A stretch of DNA of 64,000 nucleotides from Intestinirhabdus alba (GTDB lineage: Bacteria > Pseudomonadota > Gammaproteobacteria > Enterobacterales > Enterobacteriaceae): positions 1 to 64,000 of the forward strand of contig NZ_WMJZ01000017.1 in NCBI RefSeq assembly GCF_009711095.1, read 5' to 3'. The notes beneath the pieces are model-generated. The model did no database searches. It saw nothing but the letters and a program-made list of their open reading frames with translations, and was not told the origin of the DNA. Every line of letters starts with the position of its first letter. Position 1 is the stretch's first letter. This document shows, piece after piece, positions 21,701-32,926 of this stretch. A program made the translations under genes and the position numbers.

Positions 21701-21910
21701 TTTTATGCCTGGCTAAAATAGCCTTTCAGAAAAAGCCGATAGCGCTGATTAATTTCAGGCCCTGCCGGTATGCCGTGATACGATCCGGCAACCGCCGCTG
21801 GTGCAGGGCCGGAAATAGAGCGGGAGCTATGCGGCGGAGGGCGGCAGATCGGAGAACCGCCCGCCACAAGGCGACGTGCGGGCGCTTTCGTCCCGCCTCC
21901 GCGACGGCGG

Positions 21911-23038
21911 TTACTCCGGATACTCCTGCAGCAGCGCGATAAGCTTTTCGCCCATCAGCTCGCCGCGCCAGCCTGCGATCAGCTCCGGCTGTGAGGATAA
22001 CGTTCGCAGCTTCCAGTGCCAGTTAAGCAACTGGTTAATCTGGCGGCGGGAGGCCAGCAGCTCGGCGCTGACGCCGTGGGTTGCGCTGACGTCGGCGACC
22101 AGCGCCTTAATGGCCTTAAACGCCCGGCGATAGCCCGGCATATCCATCAGGTTAAGCAGCGGCTCCGGCAGCGCCTCTTCCGGCAGCGCCTGCGCTTTGG
22201 CGACCAGCGCCAGCAGCGTTTTACCGTGGAAGCGGATTTCACTGCCGGAGAGACCGAGGCTGTCCAGCTCGCCCAGGCTGCCCGGCATATAGCGGGCCAC
22301 CGCCCACAAATGCTCTTCCCGGACCACGAAGTTCACCGCCAGATCCCGCTCGCGCGCTTTGCGCAGCCGCCAGTCGGCAAGCAGCTGCAAACAGGCCAGC
22401 TGGCGCGTGCGCAGCTGCCAGGCGTTAGTGATGTCGCGCCAGGCCTCTTCCGGAGCGAGGATCTCCTGACGACGCTGCTGCATCAGGCGACACTCGTCCA
22501 GCGCGGCGGGCAGCCAGCCTGCCGCCTCGGTCTCTGCCATCAGCCGGGCGGTAATCGGCAGTAGATACCAGACGTCGGCGGCCGCGTACTCGCACTGCCG
22601 CGCGGTCAGCGGCCGCGCCAGCCAGTCGGTGCGCGATTCGCTCTTGTCCAGCGCCACGCCAGAATACTCCTCCACCATTGAGGCAAAGCCCCAGGAGAGC
22701 GGCCGGCCGCAGAAGGCGGCAAGAATTTGCGTATCGATCAGCGGCTGGGGCAGCTCGCCAAAAGCGTTGAGAAAGACCTCCAGGTCTTCACTCCCCGCAT
22801 GTAAAAATTTCCGGATAGCGCTGTCGCCTAAAACCGCGCGCAGCGGCGACCAGTCGGAGATACTCAGCGGATCGATCAGGGCGAGATTGTGGCCGTCAAA
22901 CAGCTGGATCAGCCCCAGCTGCGGATAGTAAGTGCGCGTACGGACAAACTCCGTATCGAGGGCGACGGACGGAAAGGCGCGGACCGCCTCGCACAGCGCG
23001 GCCAGCGCCTCGTCCGTAGTAATCATCTGGTAATTCAA
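21911..23038 (-). CDS. rnd: Ribonuclease D
   Basis: 3'-5' exoribonuclease that trims tRNA precursors. The DEDD exonuclease signature is visible as LDTEFVR (ExoI), HAGSEDLEVF (ExoII) and YAAADVWYL (ExoIII), followed by HRDC-type helical domains. The start is TTG 23038 (reading LNYQMITTDEA), which gives exactly 375 residues; E. coli rnd is also known to use UUG. The longer open frame upstream is spurious. It is leftward, following fadD. Confidence 0.95.
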   Translation of the reverse strand: MNYQMITTDEALAALCEAVRAFPSVALDTEFVRTRTYYPQLGLIQLFDGHNLALIDPLSISDWSPLRAVLGDSAIRKFLHAGSEDLEVFLNAFGELPQPLIDTQILAAFCGRPLSWGFASMVEEYSGVALDKSESRTDWLARPLTARQCEYAAADVWYLLPITARLMAETEAAGWLPAALDECRLMQQRRQEILAPEEAWRDITNAWQLRTRQLACLQLLADWRLRKARERDLAVNFVVREEHLWAVARYMPGSLGELDSLGLSGSEIRFHGKTLLALVAKAQALPEEALPEPLLNLMDMPGYRRAFKAIKALVADVSATHGVSAELLASRRQINQLLNWHWKLRTLSSQPELIAGWRGELMGEKLIALLQEYPE

Positions 23039-23061
23039 AGTGTCTTCTCTTGATATGCGCC

Positions 23062-23087
23062 AAAAAAAACGCCGGCTTAGCCGGCGT
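23062..23087 (-). terminator. fadD terminator
   Basis: Read on the minus strand, ACGCCGGC-TAA-GCCGGCGT is followed by eight T residues. It lies between fadD and rnd, so rnd probably also has its own promoter. Confidence 0.9.
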
Positions 23088-23105
23088 CTGGCGTGATGCT
23101 TAAGC

Positions 23106-24791
23106 TCAGGCTTTATTGTCCACGTTGCCGCGCGCTTCGTCACGCAATTCTCGTCGTAAAATTTTGCCAACGTTGGATTTCGGCAGCTCACTGCGAAACT
23201 CTACCCGCTTCGGCACCTTGTAGCCGGTAAGCTGGCGGCGACAGAAGGCGATCAGCGCCTCCTCGGTCAGGGCGGGGTCTTTTTTCACCACATAGATTTT
23301 TACCGCCTCGCCGCTGCTGCCGGACGGCACCCCGATGGCGGCCACCTCCTGCACTCCGTCATGCTGCATCACCACATCTTCAATCTCGTTGGGATAGACG
23401 TTAAAGCCGGAGACGAGGATCATATCTTTTTTGCGATCGACGATGCGCAAAAAGCCCTCTTCATCCATCACAGCAATATCGCCGGTGTGCAGCCAGCCGT
23501 TTTTGATGATTTCATCAGTGGCCTCCGGGCGCTGCCAGTATCCCCGCATCACCTGCGGCCCCCTGATGCATAGCTCGCCGGGGCACGCCGCCGCCACCTC
23601 GTTATCGTCATCGTCCACCAGCTTCACCTCGGTGGAGGGGACCGGCAGGCCGATGCTGCCACTGTGATAGTTGATGTCGTGTGGGTTTACGCTGACCAGC
23701 GGCGCACATTCGGTGAGACCGTAGCCCTCCAGCAGATAATGGCCGGTCAGCTTCACCCAGCGCTCCGCCACCGCCTGCTGCACGGGCATCCCGCCTCCCG
23801 CCGAAAGGTTAAGGGCGGAGAAGTCAAGCTGCCGGAAATCCTGATTATTCAGCAGGGCGTTAAACAGCGTATTTACCCCCGTAATGGCGGTAAACCGATA
23901 CTTCGCCAGCTCTTTTACCAGACCGGGGATATCCCGCGGATTGGTGATCAGCAGATTAAAACCGCCCAGCTCAATAAACAGCAGGCAGTTGATGGTCAGC
24001 GCAAAGATGTGGTACAGCGGCAGCGCGGTAACCACCAGCTCTTTTCCCGGATGCAGCAGCGGCCCGTAGGTCGCTTTTACCTGCTCAAGGTTGGCCAGCA
24101 TATTGCGGTGCGTCAGCATCGCCCCTTTCGCCACGCCGGTGGTGCCGCCGGTGTACTGAAGAAACGCCAGATCCTGCGCCGTAATATCCGGGCGCACGTA
24201 CTGCATACGATAGCCCGCCTGCAGCGCCCGGCGAAACGAGATGGCGTCCGGCAGATGATATTTTGGCACCAGCCGCTTGATATATTTCACAACGAAGTTG
24301 ACCACCGTCCCCTTCGCCGTGGAGAGCTGGTCGCCCATCCGGGTAAGGATCACGTGCTTTACCGCGGTTTTTTCCACCACTTTTTCCAGGGTGTGGGCAA
24401 AGTTGGAAACAATAACGATGGCCGCCGCGCCGCTGTCGTTCAGCTGATGTTCAAGCTCGCGCGGGGTGTAGAGCGGGTTGACGTTCACAACCACCATGCC
24501 GGCGCGCAGAATGCCAAACAGCGCCACCGGATACTGCAGCAGGTTGGGCATCATCAGCGCCACGCGATCGCCCTTCTGCAGGCCCAGCCCCTGTTGCAGA
24601 TATGCCGCGAAGGCCCGGCTGCGCTCCTCCAGCTTGCGGAAGGTCATCACCTCCCCCATGTTAACGAAGGCGGGCCGATCGGCGTAGCGCGATGCGGCCT
24701 GTTCAAATAGTTCGACCAGGGATTGATAACGGTCAGGGTTGATCTCCGCCGGAACGTCTGCGGGATAACGATTAAGCCAAACCTTATTCAC
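23106..24791 (-). CDS. fadD: Long-chain fatty acid CoA ligase
   Basis: Acyl-CoA synthetase that activates imported fatty acids at the inner membrane. The AMP-binding P-loop is [22 protein letters not shown] and the C-terminal hinge/FACS region [15 protein letters not shown] are present. I start at GTG 24791 (reading [12 protein letters not shown]) with GAGGTG upstream, giving 561 residues as in E. coli, where the start is also non-ATG. An 11-residue extension to ATG 24824 is possible but not conserved. Expected to be repressed by FadR. Confidence 0.95.
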   Translation of the reverse strand: MNKVWLNRYPADVPAEINPDRYQSLVELFEQAASRYADRPAFVNMGEVMTFRKLEERSRAFAAYLQQGLGLQKGDRVALMMPNLLQYPVALFGILRAGMVVVNVNPLYTPRELEHQLNDSGAAAIVIVSNFAHTLEKVVEKTAVKHVILTRMGDQLSTAKGTVVNFVVKYIKRLVPKYHLPDAISFRRALQAGYRMQYVRPDITAQDLAFLQYTGGTTGVAKGAMLTHRNMLANLEQVKATYGPLLHPGKELVVTALPLYHIFALTINCLLFIELGGFNLLITNPRDIPGLVKELAKYRFTAITGVNTLFNALLNNQDFRQLDFSALNLSAGGGMPVQQAVAERWVKLTGHYLLEGYGLTECAPLVSVNPHDINYHSGSIGLPVPSTEVKLVDDDDNEVAAACPGELCIRGPQVMRGYWQRPEATDEIIKNGWLHTGDIAVMDEEGFLRIVDRKKDMILVSGFNVYPNEIEDVVMQHDGVQEVAAIGVPSGSSGEAVKIYVVKKDPALTEEALIAFCRRQLTGYKVPKRVEFRSELPKSNVGKILRRELRDEARGNVDNKA

Positions 24792-25152
24792 TACTTCACC
24801 TCTGAAATGCACGTTCGTCGTCATCGCATCCCCGGAATAACAAACAAATAGTTAACATTATATTAACTTAACCTACCCGTTTATTAATCAACCAGCTGAA
24901 AGGTTGCGAAGCGCGTCACTATTTATTTTTGTTAGCGCAATATCAGGCTGCGTCCCTTCACCGTAGTGCGTTGACGCTATGCCAGAAACAGATAATTCAG
25001 GCGTGGAACGGGGCTCACACCGGCTAACGCAACGTACAAAGTCCGGACGTACGTCCCGCGGGAGTATTCCTTCCCGGCAAACCGCTCAGGGCCACAGCCT
25101 GAAGCAGAAACAGCGGGCCAGCCGCTGTTTCTTTTGTATATAAATCAAAAAA
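24792..25152. promoter_or_regulatory. fadD upstream region with possible FadR site
   Basis: AT-rich near fadD. The minus strand reads CAGCTGGTTGATTAATAA around 24882-24899, sharing AGCTGGT..GAT with known fadD FadR sites; this is only a partial match. A hairpin (AGAAACAGCGG/CCGCTGTTTCT, 25106-25132) near the other end serves as the terminator of the lipoprotein gene. Nothing coding was seen in between. Confidence 0.4.
25106..25137. terminator. Hairpin after the yeaY lipoprotein gene
   Basis: An 11-base-pair perfect stem with a 5-base loop, about 20 bases past the yeaY stop. T-rich on the plus strand and weaker on the minus strand. Confidence 0.7.
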
Positions 25153-25734
25153 TTACTCGACGACCACCGTCTGAACCTGCGCGGGACCGGGGTGAAACCA
25201 TCCCCAGCCGCCGTAGCCGTACGGCCAGCCCCGCCCGCCGTAAAACCACGGATCGATCGGCTGTGGCGGCATTATAACCTGCTGGACAAGACGCCAGCGC
25301 TTATAGCCCGTCACCTGCATGGTCATAAACCGGTATGGCGTGCTGCCGATTTTTCCCTCCACCGTACCGGTAATCGGGCCGACGACGGTCACCAGCTGTC
25401 CGCGAAAATCTACCGGGTCGAGAAAACCGCTGGCATCGGCGTAAATGCGCCCCCGGGACGGTTCGCCGAGACCCGGCCGCGCCCCTTCGTCAAGGGCGAC
25501 GGTGGCGATCTCCAGGCGGGTTTTACCCTGCTGGTTCTGCACGCTCACTACTTTACCGCCGAAGCGCGCCTCCTGGCCGACGTACAGCTGGGGCGCGTTC
25601 ATCACCCGTACCAGATCCTGCTGCGGCGTGGGGCTGGAGCCTTTAATCGCGTCAGGAACGGTGACGCATCCGCTCAGCATCAGCGCAATCGCGCCTGCCA
25701 GCACACCTTTACTACTCTGTTTCTGAACCGCCAT
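25153..25734 (-). CDS. yeaY: Slp-family outer membrane lipoprotein YeaY
   Basis: A 193-residue lipoprotein with a signal sequence ending in the lipobox LSGC, followed by the Slp-family body ([32 protein letters not shown]). The tail is rich in Gly, Trp and Tyr ([16 protein letters not shown]). Slp relatives are stationary-phase or acid-stress lipoproteins. In E. coli yeaY belongs to the sigma-E group; the role is unclear. It is the last of a leftward run yoaA-tsaB-yeaY-fadD-rnd. Confidence 0.9.
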   Translation of the reverse strand: MAVQKQSSKGVLAGAIALMLSGCVTVPDAIKGSSPTPQQDLVRVMNAPQLYVGQEARFGGKVVSVQNQQGKTRLEIATVALDEGARPGLGEPSRGRIYADASGFLDPVDFRGQLVTVVGPITGTVEGKIGSTPYRFMTMQVTGYKRWRLVQQVIMPPQPIDPWFYGGRGWPYGYGGWGWFHPGPAQVQTVVVE

Positions 25735-25807
25735 AGTGCGACTCCTTATTTTCTCAGCGCCCGGCTCGCTCGCCTGCGCCTGAACGTTCAGGATACATTA
25801 CTGAGAG

Positions 25808-26503
25808 TCACGCTTTGCCCGGAAGTTTCTTCCATGCCACCTCATTGCGTAAATAAACCGGCTCCGCGTGCTCGACGGCGACGGTTTTTCCTGCCGCCAG
25901 CAGCAAGCGCGCGATGGGCAGCATATCTTCCGCCGCCGGCAGCTGTACGCCGCCGTCGCGCAGCATAAGCCCGCTCTCTTTACCCAGTTCAGGCCATGCG
26001 GACCAGCCGGTGCCGACGGTAAACCACTCGCCGGCAAGCTGCCGCAGCCGTGCCGCGACCTGTTCCGGCTTCAGCACCGCCTCGCTCTCTTCACCGTGCC
26101 AGTCGCCGCTTTCGTCGCGCTGATACTCCGCCCAGTAAACCTCGCCCATGCGCGCGTCGATAGCGGCCAGCACGCGGGTTGCGCCGGACTTGCGCCACGC
26201 CCCCTCGGCCATCGTCGCCAGCGTCGACACGCCGATGGTCGGCAGCCCGGCCCCCAGCGCCAGCCCCTGGGCAATGCCGATGCCGATACGCACTCCGGTG
26301 AAACTTCCCGGTCCCCGGCCATAGGCCAGCGCATCAACGTCGGACAGCGCCACGCCGCCGTCGGCCAGGATAGCCTGAACCATCGGCAGGATCCGCTGGG
26401 TGTGTTCTCGTGGACATAGCTCAAAGTGAGCGTGAGTTTTTCCGTCATTCCACAGGGCAACGGAACAGGCCTCTGTGGCGGTATCGATAGCCAGAATTCG
26501 CAT
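25808..26503 (-). CDS. tsaB: tRNA threonylcarbamoyladenosine biosynthesis protein TsaB
   Basis: Scaffold/ATPase-like subunit that binds TsaD (and TsaE) in making t6A37 on ANN-decoding tRNAs. It belongs to the ASKHA/Kae1-like group, opening [18 protein letters not shown] and with [14 protein letters not shown]. 231 residues as in E. coli. Also known as YeaZ. Confidence 0.96.
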   Translation of the reverse strand: MRILAIDTATEACSVALWNDGKTHAHFELCPREHTQRILPMVQAILADGGVALSDVDALAYGRGPGSFTGVRIGIGIAQGLALGAGLPTIGVSTLATMAEGAWRKSGATRVLAAIDARMGEVYWAEYQRDESGDWHGEESEAVLKPEQVAARLRQLAGEWFTVGTGWSAWPELGKESGLMLRDGGVQLPAAEDMLPIARLLLAAGKTVAVEHAEPVYLRNEVAWKKLPGKA

Positions 26504-26561
26504 GGGTCTTCGTGCTTAGATCAATAAAAATGGCGCGCAGCTTACCACACTTCGCGGTAAA

Positions 26562-28472
26562 TTACCCGGCCCCCGGAATGGCCAGGAAGCGAACGGCGCG
26601 GGCAATGTCGCGGGTGCGCGGCGCGGGCGGCAGGCTGGCGAGGAAGGTGGCACCGTAGGGCCGCATCACCAGCCGGTTATCGCAAATGACCAGCACGCCC
26701 CGGTCGTCGATATCGCGGATCAGCCTGCCGACCCCCTGCTTAAGAGCGATCACCGCGTCAGGCAGCTGGACGTCGGCAAAGGGATCGCCGCCGCGCAGCC
26801 GGCAGTCCTCCATGCGCGCCTTCAGCAGCGGGTCCTCCGGCGAGGTAAACGGCAGCTTGTCAATGATCACCAGCGACAGCGCATCGCCGCGTACGTCTAC
26901 GCCCTCCCAGAAGCTGCTGGTCGCCACCAGCAGCGCGTTACCGGCGCTGACAAACTGCTGCAGCAGCTGGCTCTTGCTGGTCTCTCCCTGCAGCAGCACC
27001 GGCAGGGTCATGGTGGCGCGAAACTGCTCCGCCAGATCGCGCATCATGGCGTGGGAGGTGCAGAGCATAAAGCAGCGGCCGTTGTTGGCTTCAATCAGCG
27101 GTCTTAACATTTTCGCCAGCTGGCACGCGCCGCCGGGCTGGTTGGACTGCGGCAGATTGCGCGGCACGCAGAGCAGCGCCTGGCGGGTGTAATCGAACGG
27201 ACTGGGCAGCAGCATCGACTGGGCCTGCTCAATGCCCAGCCGCGACGTAAAGTGGCTCAGGTCGTCGTTCACCGACAGGGTAGCGGAGGTGAAGATCCAG
27301 CTGCCGGGCTTTTGCGCCATCACCTCCTTAAACTTTTCCGCCACGGTGAGCGGCGTCAGGGCCAGGGTGAAATGGCGCGAGGTGCATTCGTACCAGTAGC
27401 TGTAGCCGGGCTGGTTGACCGCCTTCAGGCGCTTCAGCCGGGCGCGGTAGAGGGTGGTGCGCTCGAACGCGGCGTCAAGCAGCGCCGAGCGGCCCAGGGA
27501 GAGTTTCGCTACGTCGTAGCACAGCTCAAGGGTATCGTCGAGCAGCAGAAAGGCGCGCTGAACGCGCGGATCGGCCAGCAGCTCACGCAGGTTGCCGCGA
27601 TAGCCCGGCTCCCCCAGCTGCAGGCGAAAATCCTGCGCGCTCTGGGCGAGACGATCGGCGCACTTCTGCAGCTGCTGCGTATCCTTCAGCTCGGTGCGGT
27701 AGGCGATAGTGATATCTTTCGCCAGATCCATCAGCTGTCGGCTGGAGAGCGACTGGCCGAAATAGTGGCTGGCGATATCCGGCAGTTGATGGGCCTCGTC
27801 GAAGATCATCACCCCGGCCTCCGGGATCAGCTCGCCGAAGCCGCTCTCTTTCACCACCATATCGGCAAGGAAGAGGTGGTGGTTGACCACCACCACGTCG
27901 GCGTCCATCGCCTTTTTACGCGCCTTTACTACGAAGCACTCTTTATAGTGCGGGCAGTCGCTGCCGAGGCAGTTGTCGTTAGTGCTGGTCACCAGCGGCC
28001 ACGCCGGTGAATCTTCCGCCACGCTGACGCAGGTGCTGATATCCCCCTCTTCCGTCTGATTCGCCCACGAGCGCAGAAGGATGATGTCGCTTAGGGTTTG
28101 TACCGGCAGATCGCCTCCCGCCAGCACCTGCTGCTCAAGACGTTCGAGGCACAGGTAGTTGGAGCGCCCCTTCAGCAGCGCCAGCCTGCCGGTGTAGTTC
28201 AGCGCCTTCGCCACCGTCGGCAGATCGCGGCTGTAGAGCTGATCCTGCAGCGCCTTTGAGCCGGTTGAGACGATCGCCTTTTTGTCGGCGCGCAGCGCCG
28301 GGGCGAGATAGGCAAAGGTTTTTCCGGTCCCGGTTCCCGCCTCGATCACCAGCGGCCGCGCCTTTTCAATCGCCTGGGTGACGGCAACGGCCATCTGTCG
28401 CTGCGGTTCTCTCGGTTTGAATCCGGGAATGGCTTTAGCCAACTGGCCGTCTGCTGCAAAATCGTCCGTCAC
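26562..28472 (-). CDS. yoaA: ATP-dependent DNA helicase YoaA (DinG/XPD family)
   Basis: Superfamily 2 iron-sulfur helicase. Walker A GTGTGKT (about residues 46-52) and the DEAH box FDEAHQ are visible. The four-cysteine Fe-S cluster has one Cys in DISTCVSV and three in NCLGSDCPHYKEC. Helicase motifs near the C-terminus include GVGRLIRDIDDRG. In E. coli YoaA pairs with the Pol III chi subunit HolC in repair of stalled replication. 636 residues. Divergent from yoaB. Confidence 0.95.
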   Translation of the reverse strand: MTDDFAADGQLAKAIPGFKPREPQRQMAVAVTQAIEKARPLVIEAGTGTGKTFAYLAPALRADKKAIVSTGSKALQDQLYSRDLPTVAKALNYTGRLALLKGRSNYLCLERLEQQVLAGGDLPVQTLSDIILLRSWANQTEEGDISTCVSVAEDSPAWPLVTSTNDNCLGSDCPHYKECFVVKARKKAMDADVVVVNHHLFLADMVVKESGFGELIPEAGVMIFDEAHQLPDIASHYFGQSLSSRQLMDLAKDITIAYRTELKDTQQLQKCADRLAQSAQDFRLQLGEPGYRGNLRELLADPRVQRAFLLLDDTLELCYDVAKLSLGRSALLDAAFERTTLYRARLKRLKAVNQPGYSYWYECTSRHFTLALTPLTVAEKFKEVMAQKPGSWIFTSATLSVNDDLSHFTSRLGIEQAQSMLLPSPFDYTRQALLCVPRNLPQSNQPGGACQLAKMLRPLIEANNGRCFMLCTSHAMMRDLAEQFRATMTLPVLLQGETSKSQLLQQFVSAGNALLVATSSFWEGVDVRGDALSLVIIDKLPFTSPEDPLLKARMEDCRLRGGDPFADVQLPDAVIALKQGVGRLIRDIDDRGVLVICDNRLVMRPYGATFLASLPPAPRTRDIARAVRFLAIPGAG

Positions 28473-28594
28473 ACTGCCCCCTGTTGATTTGAACAGGGAT
28501 TATGTCAGGCCAGCGGCCCTTGCGCCAGTTGAAGGGATGACGACGGCGCAACATTGTGGCAGTCTTGCCACATCAATCAGAAAAGGGAAAAAAT

Positions 28595-28939
28595 ATGTCC
28601 ATTGTTCGTATAGATGCAGAAGATCGCTGGTCCGACGTGGTGATCCACAACGGCACGCTTTACTATACCGGAGTCCCGGAAAACCTCGACGCCGACGCCT
28701 TTGAGCAGACCACCAGCGTCCTGACGCAGATCGACGCCGCGCTGAAAAAGCAGGGTAGCGACAGGTCGCGCATTCTGGACGCGACCATTTTCCTTGCCGA
28801 TAAAAACGATTTTGCGGCGATGAACAGGGCCTGGGATGCCTGGGTCGTCCCCGGCCACGCCCCGGTGCGCTGCACGGTTCAGGCGGAGCTAATGCACCCG
28901 CAGTTCAGAGTGGAAATTAAAATTATCGCGGCGGTGTAA
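28595..28939 (+). CDS. yoaB: RidA family protein YoaB
   Basis: A 114-residue member of the Rid/YjgF family, which hydrolyses reactive enamine/imine intermediates to ketones. The conserved Arg lies in APVRCTVQAE and the C-terminal strand ends VEIKIIAAV. ATG 28595 (MSIVRIDAED) is preceded by an A/G-rich site; the 13-residue upstream extension is not conserved. It converges with yoaH, whose stop is 6 bases away. Confidence 0.93.
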   Translation: MSIVRIDAEDRWSDVVIHNGTLYYTGVPENLDADAFEQTTSVLTQIDAALKKQGSDRSRILDATIFLADKNDFAAMNRAWDAWVVPGHAPVRCTVQAELMHPQFRVEIKIIAAV

Positions 28940-28945
28940 AAGCGG

Positions 28946-29140
28946 TCAGGAGACGGCGTCCTGGTCGTCTTCGTCCTCAAAGCGCGCCACAATCCGCTCG
29001 CCGGTATGGGTGGCGCGCAGCTCCCCGGCCACCAGCGCAATGGCCTCGCCGCTGCTCATGCCCTGGGTCATCAGCTCCTGAATACGCTCTACCGCTTTTT
29101 GCTGCTGTTCATGGCTGAGTGAAGGTAAACCTGCAAACAT
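28946..29140 (-). CDS. yoaH: YoaH family small protein
   Basis: A 64-residue protein of unknown function, reading [20 protein letters not shown] at its start, with an acidic C-terminus (FEDEDDQD). Slightly longer than E. coli YoaH (59). Charged and soluble. It is divergent from pabB and sits in the usual yoaB-yoaH-pabB place. Confidence 0.9.
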
Positions 29141-29212
29141 GGGTAACTCCTGCTAAATTGTCAGCGCTAATTATTTCATGCTACCCGACGCATAGCCAGC
29201 AGAGCAGGATCG

Positions 29213-30574
29213 ATGAAGACGTTATCTCCCACCGTTATCAATTTACCCTGGCATCAGGACGCCGCCGAACGCTACTTCGCCCCCCTGAGCCACCGGCCCT
29301 GGGCCATGCTGCTGCACTCGGGCCATGCCGATCATCCCTGCAGCCGCTTTGATATCCTGGTCGCCGACCCGGTTGCCACCCTGACCACCCGCGCTGCGGA
29401 CACCCTGGTGTGCGATGCGCACGCTTCACGCCACAGCGCCGACGATCCGCTGCAGCTGCTGCGCGACGCGCTGGATCGCCTGCCCTTCCGCCCCCGGCAC
29501 AGCCCCGACCTTCCCTTTCAGGGCGGCGCGCTGGGCCTGTTTGGTTACGATCTCGGGCGACGCTTCGAAACGCTGCCGGCGCGCGCAGAGCGCGACATCG
29601 ACCTGCCGGACATGGCGGTGGGCATCTACGACTGGGCGCTGATCGTCGACCATCAGCGGCAGACCGTTTCGCTGCTCAGCTACGCGGACGCCGGGGCCAG
29701 ACGCGACTGGCTGACGGCGCAGCAGGCGACGCCCGGCGCGCCCTTCCGTCTGACCTCGCCCTGGCGAACCAACATGACGCGACGGCAGTACGGCGATCGC
29801 TTCCGCCGGGTGCAGGCGTATCTGCACAGCGGCGACTGCTATCAGATTAACCTCGCCCGGCGCTTTCAGGCGGAATACCAGGGCGACGAGTGGCAGGCGT
29901 TTACGGCGCTGAACCGCAGCAACCGCGCGCCGTTCAGCGCTTTTCTGCGCCTGAATGAGGGGGCGATCCTCAGCCTCTCCCCGGAGCGGTTTATTCTGCT
30001 CGACGACGGGGAGATCCAGACGCGCCCGATCAAAGGCACCCTGCCCCGGCTGGCGGATCCGCAGGCCGATCGACGCCAGGCGCGGCGGCTGGCGGCGTCG
30101 GAAAAAGATCGGGCGGAAAACGTTATGATCGTCGACCTGATGCGCAACGATATCGGCCAGGTGGCGGTGCCGGGCACGGTTAAGGTGCCGGAGCTGTTCG
30201 TGGTTGAGCCGTTTCCCGCCGTGCACCATCTGGTCAGCACCGTCACCGCCCGGCTGGCGGAGCGCCTGCACGCCGTCGACCTGCTGCGCGCCGCCTTTCC
30301 CGGCGGATCGATAACCGGCGCGCCGAAGGTGCGGGCCATGGAAATCATCGAGGAGCTGGAGCCGCAGCGGCGCAGCGCCTGGTGCGGCAGCGTTGGCTAT
30401 CTCAGCCTGTGTGGCAGAATGGATACCAGCATCGCCATCCGTACCCTTATTGCGACTCGCGATCGACTCTACTGCTCCGCCGGCGGCGGCATCGTGGCGG
30501 ACAGCGATGAGGCGGCGGAGTATCAGGAAACCCTGGATAAAGTGAACCGCATTTTGCGCCTGCTGGAGAATTAA
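29213..30574 (+). CDS. pabB: Aminodeoxychorismate synthase component I
   Basis: Converts chorismate and ammonia to 4-amino-4-deoxychorismate for folate synthesis, together with PabA. The chorismate-binding fold carries RPIKGTLPR; the Lys in PIKGT forms the covalent intermediate and distinguishes PabB from TrpE, which has PIAGT. Later motifs are AENVMIVDLMRND and GGSITGAPK. 453 residues as in E. coli. nudL follows after 3 bases. Confidence 0.96.
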   Translation: MKTLSPTVINLPWHQDAAERYFAPLSHRPWAMLLHSGHADHPCSRFDILVADPVATLTTRAADTLVCDAHASRHSADDPLQLLRDALDRLPFRPRHSPDLPFQGGALGLFGYDLGRRFETLPARAERDIDLPDMAVGIYDWALIVDHQRQTVSLLSYADAGARRDWLTAQQATPGAPFRLTSPWRTNMTRRQYGDRFRRVQAYLHSGDCYQINLARRFQAEYQGDEWQAFTALNRSNRAPFSAFLRLNEGAILSLSPERFILLDDGEIQTRPIKGTLPRLADPQADRRQARRLAASEKDRAENVMIVDLMRNDIGQVAVPGTVKVPELFVVEPFPAVHHLVSTVTARLAERLHAVDLLRAAFPGGSITGAPKVRAMEIIEELEPQRRSAWCGSVGYLSLCGRMDTSIAIRTLIATRDRLYCSAGGGIVADSDEAAEYQETLDKVNRILRLLEN

Positions 30575-30577
30575 ACG

Positions 30578-31156
30578 ATGGACTACGGCGACCTGACCCT
30601 TGACGACTTTTTATCGCGCTTTCAGCTGCTGCGTCCGTCGCTTAACCGCACGGCGCTGAACGCGCGCCAGGCCGCGGTGCTGATCCCGGTGGTGCGGCGG
30701 CCCCGGCCGGGGCTGCTGCTGACCCAGCGCTCGGTCCATCTGCGCAAACACGCCGGTCAGGTGGCCTTTCCCGGCGGCGCGGTGGACCCTACCGACGCCT
30801 CGATCGTCGCCGCCGCGCTGCGCGAGGCGCAGGAGGAGGTGTCCATCCCGCCGGACGCCGTGGAGGTGATCGGCGTACTGCCGCCGGTGGACAGCGTTAC
30901 CGGCTTTCATGTGACGCCGGTGGTCGGCGTGATCCCGCCGGACCTGCCGTACCGCGCCAGCGTGGATGAAGTCTCCGCCGTCTTCGAGATGCCCCTGGCC
31001 CAGGCCCTGCATTTAGGCCGCTATCACCCGCTGGACGTTTACCGCCGCGGCAGTTCCCATCGCGTCTGGCTCTCCTGGTACGAGCACTATTTCGTCTGGG
31101 GCATGACCGCCGGGATCATTCGCCAGTTGGCGCTGCAAATTGGTATCCGTCCCTGA
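30578..31156 (+). CDS. nudL: Nudix hydrolase NudL (CoA pyrophosphatase type)
   Basis: A 192-residue Nudix protein. The Nudix box is readable from [10 protein letters not shown] through [10 protein letters not shown] with the catalytic REAQEE. The preceding [22 protein letters not shown] is the UPF0035 pattern of CoA pyrophosphatases, which cleave CoA to 3',5'-ADP and phosphopantetheine. Known as YeaB in E. coli. Starts 3 bases after pabB, so the two are co-transcribed. Confidence 0.93.
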   Translation: MDYGDLTLDDFLSRFQLLRPSLNRTALNARQAAVLIPVVRRPRPGLLLTQRSVHLRKHAGQVAFPGGAVDPTDASIVAAALREAQEEVSIPPDAVEVIGVLPPVDSVTGFHVTPVVGVIPPDLPYRASVDEVSAVFEMPLAQALHLGRYHPLDVYRRGSSHRVWLSWYEHYFVWGMTAGIIRQLALQIGIRP

Positions 31157-31223
31157 CGGTATCCCCGTTTCCGCGCTGCAATGCCGGTCACATTATTAGA
31201 AAAACGGCGGTGATCCATTAATT

Positions 31224-31239
31224 TAATTCATGTGAATTA
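31224..31239 (+). promoter_or_regulatory. Palindrome in the sdaA leader region
   Basis: TAATTCA-TG-TGAATTA is a 16-base inverted repeat about 175 bases upstream of the sdaA start. It may be an operator; I cannot assign a regulator. A small hairpin (ACCGGA/TCCGGT) lies just before the sdaA ribosome site. Confidence 0.35.
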
Positions 31240-31413
31240 TTGGCCCTGACCGGCCCATTCCCTCTTACACTAATGCGCAATTATTCCGTCCGGCTATTCC
31301 CCCTCAGGACAAAAACCGCGCCGCCTCTTCCTGAGCCAGCGCGCAGCAAGCCTGAGCGAAGACGGATACACATCGTTACCGGAAGCCTCCGGTTGCCCAG
31401 CAGGAGTATTATT

Positions 31414-32778
<1,365 letters not shown>

Positions 32779-32871
32779 CGCGGCAGAGCGTCGCGCCGTT
32801 CCGGCATCGTCCATCCCTCGCGGATAGGCGAAAGCCTGCGGCAGGCTATATCGCCTGGCAGACGTCGGCCC

Positions 32872-32902
32872 GGCATAGCGGACAAAAACCGTCCGCTATG
32901 CC
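32872..32902. terminator. Bidirectional hairpin between sdaA and yoaE
   Basis: GGCATAGCGGAC and GTCCGCTATGCC form a perfect 12-base-pair stem with the 7-base loop AAAAACC, in the gap between convergent sdaA and yoaE. A shorter palindrome (AGCCTGCGGCAGGCT) lies at 32832. Confidence 0.8.
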
Positions 32903-32926
32903 GCTGCGCTGACGGCGGTTAACGCG

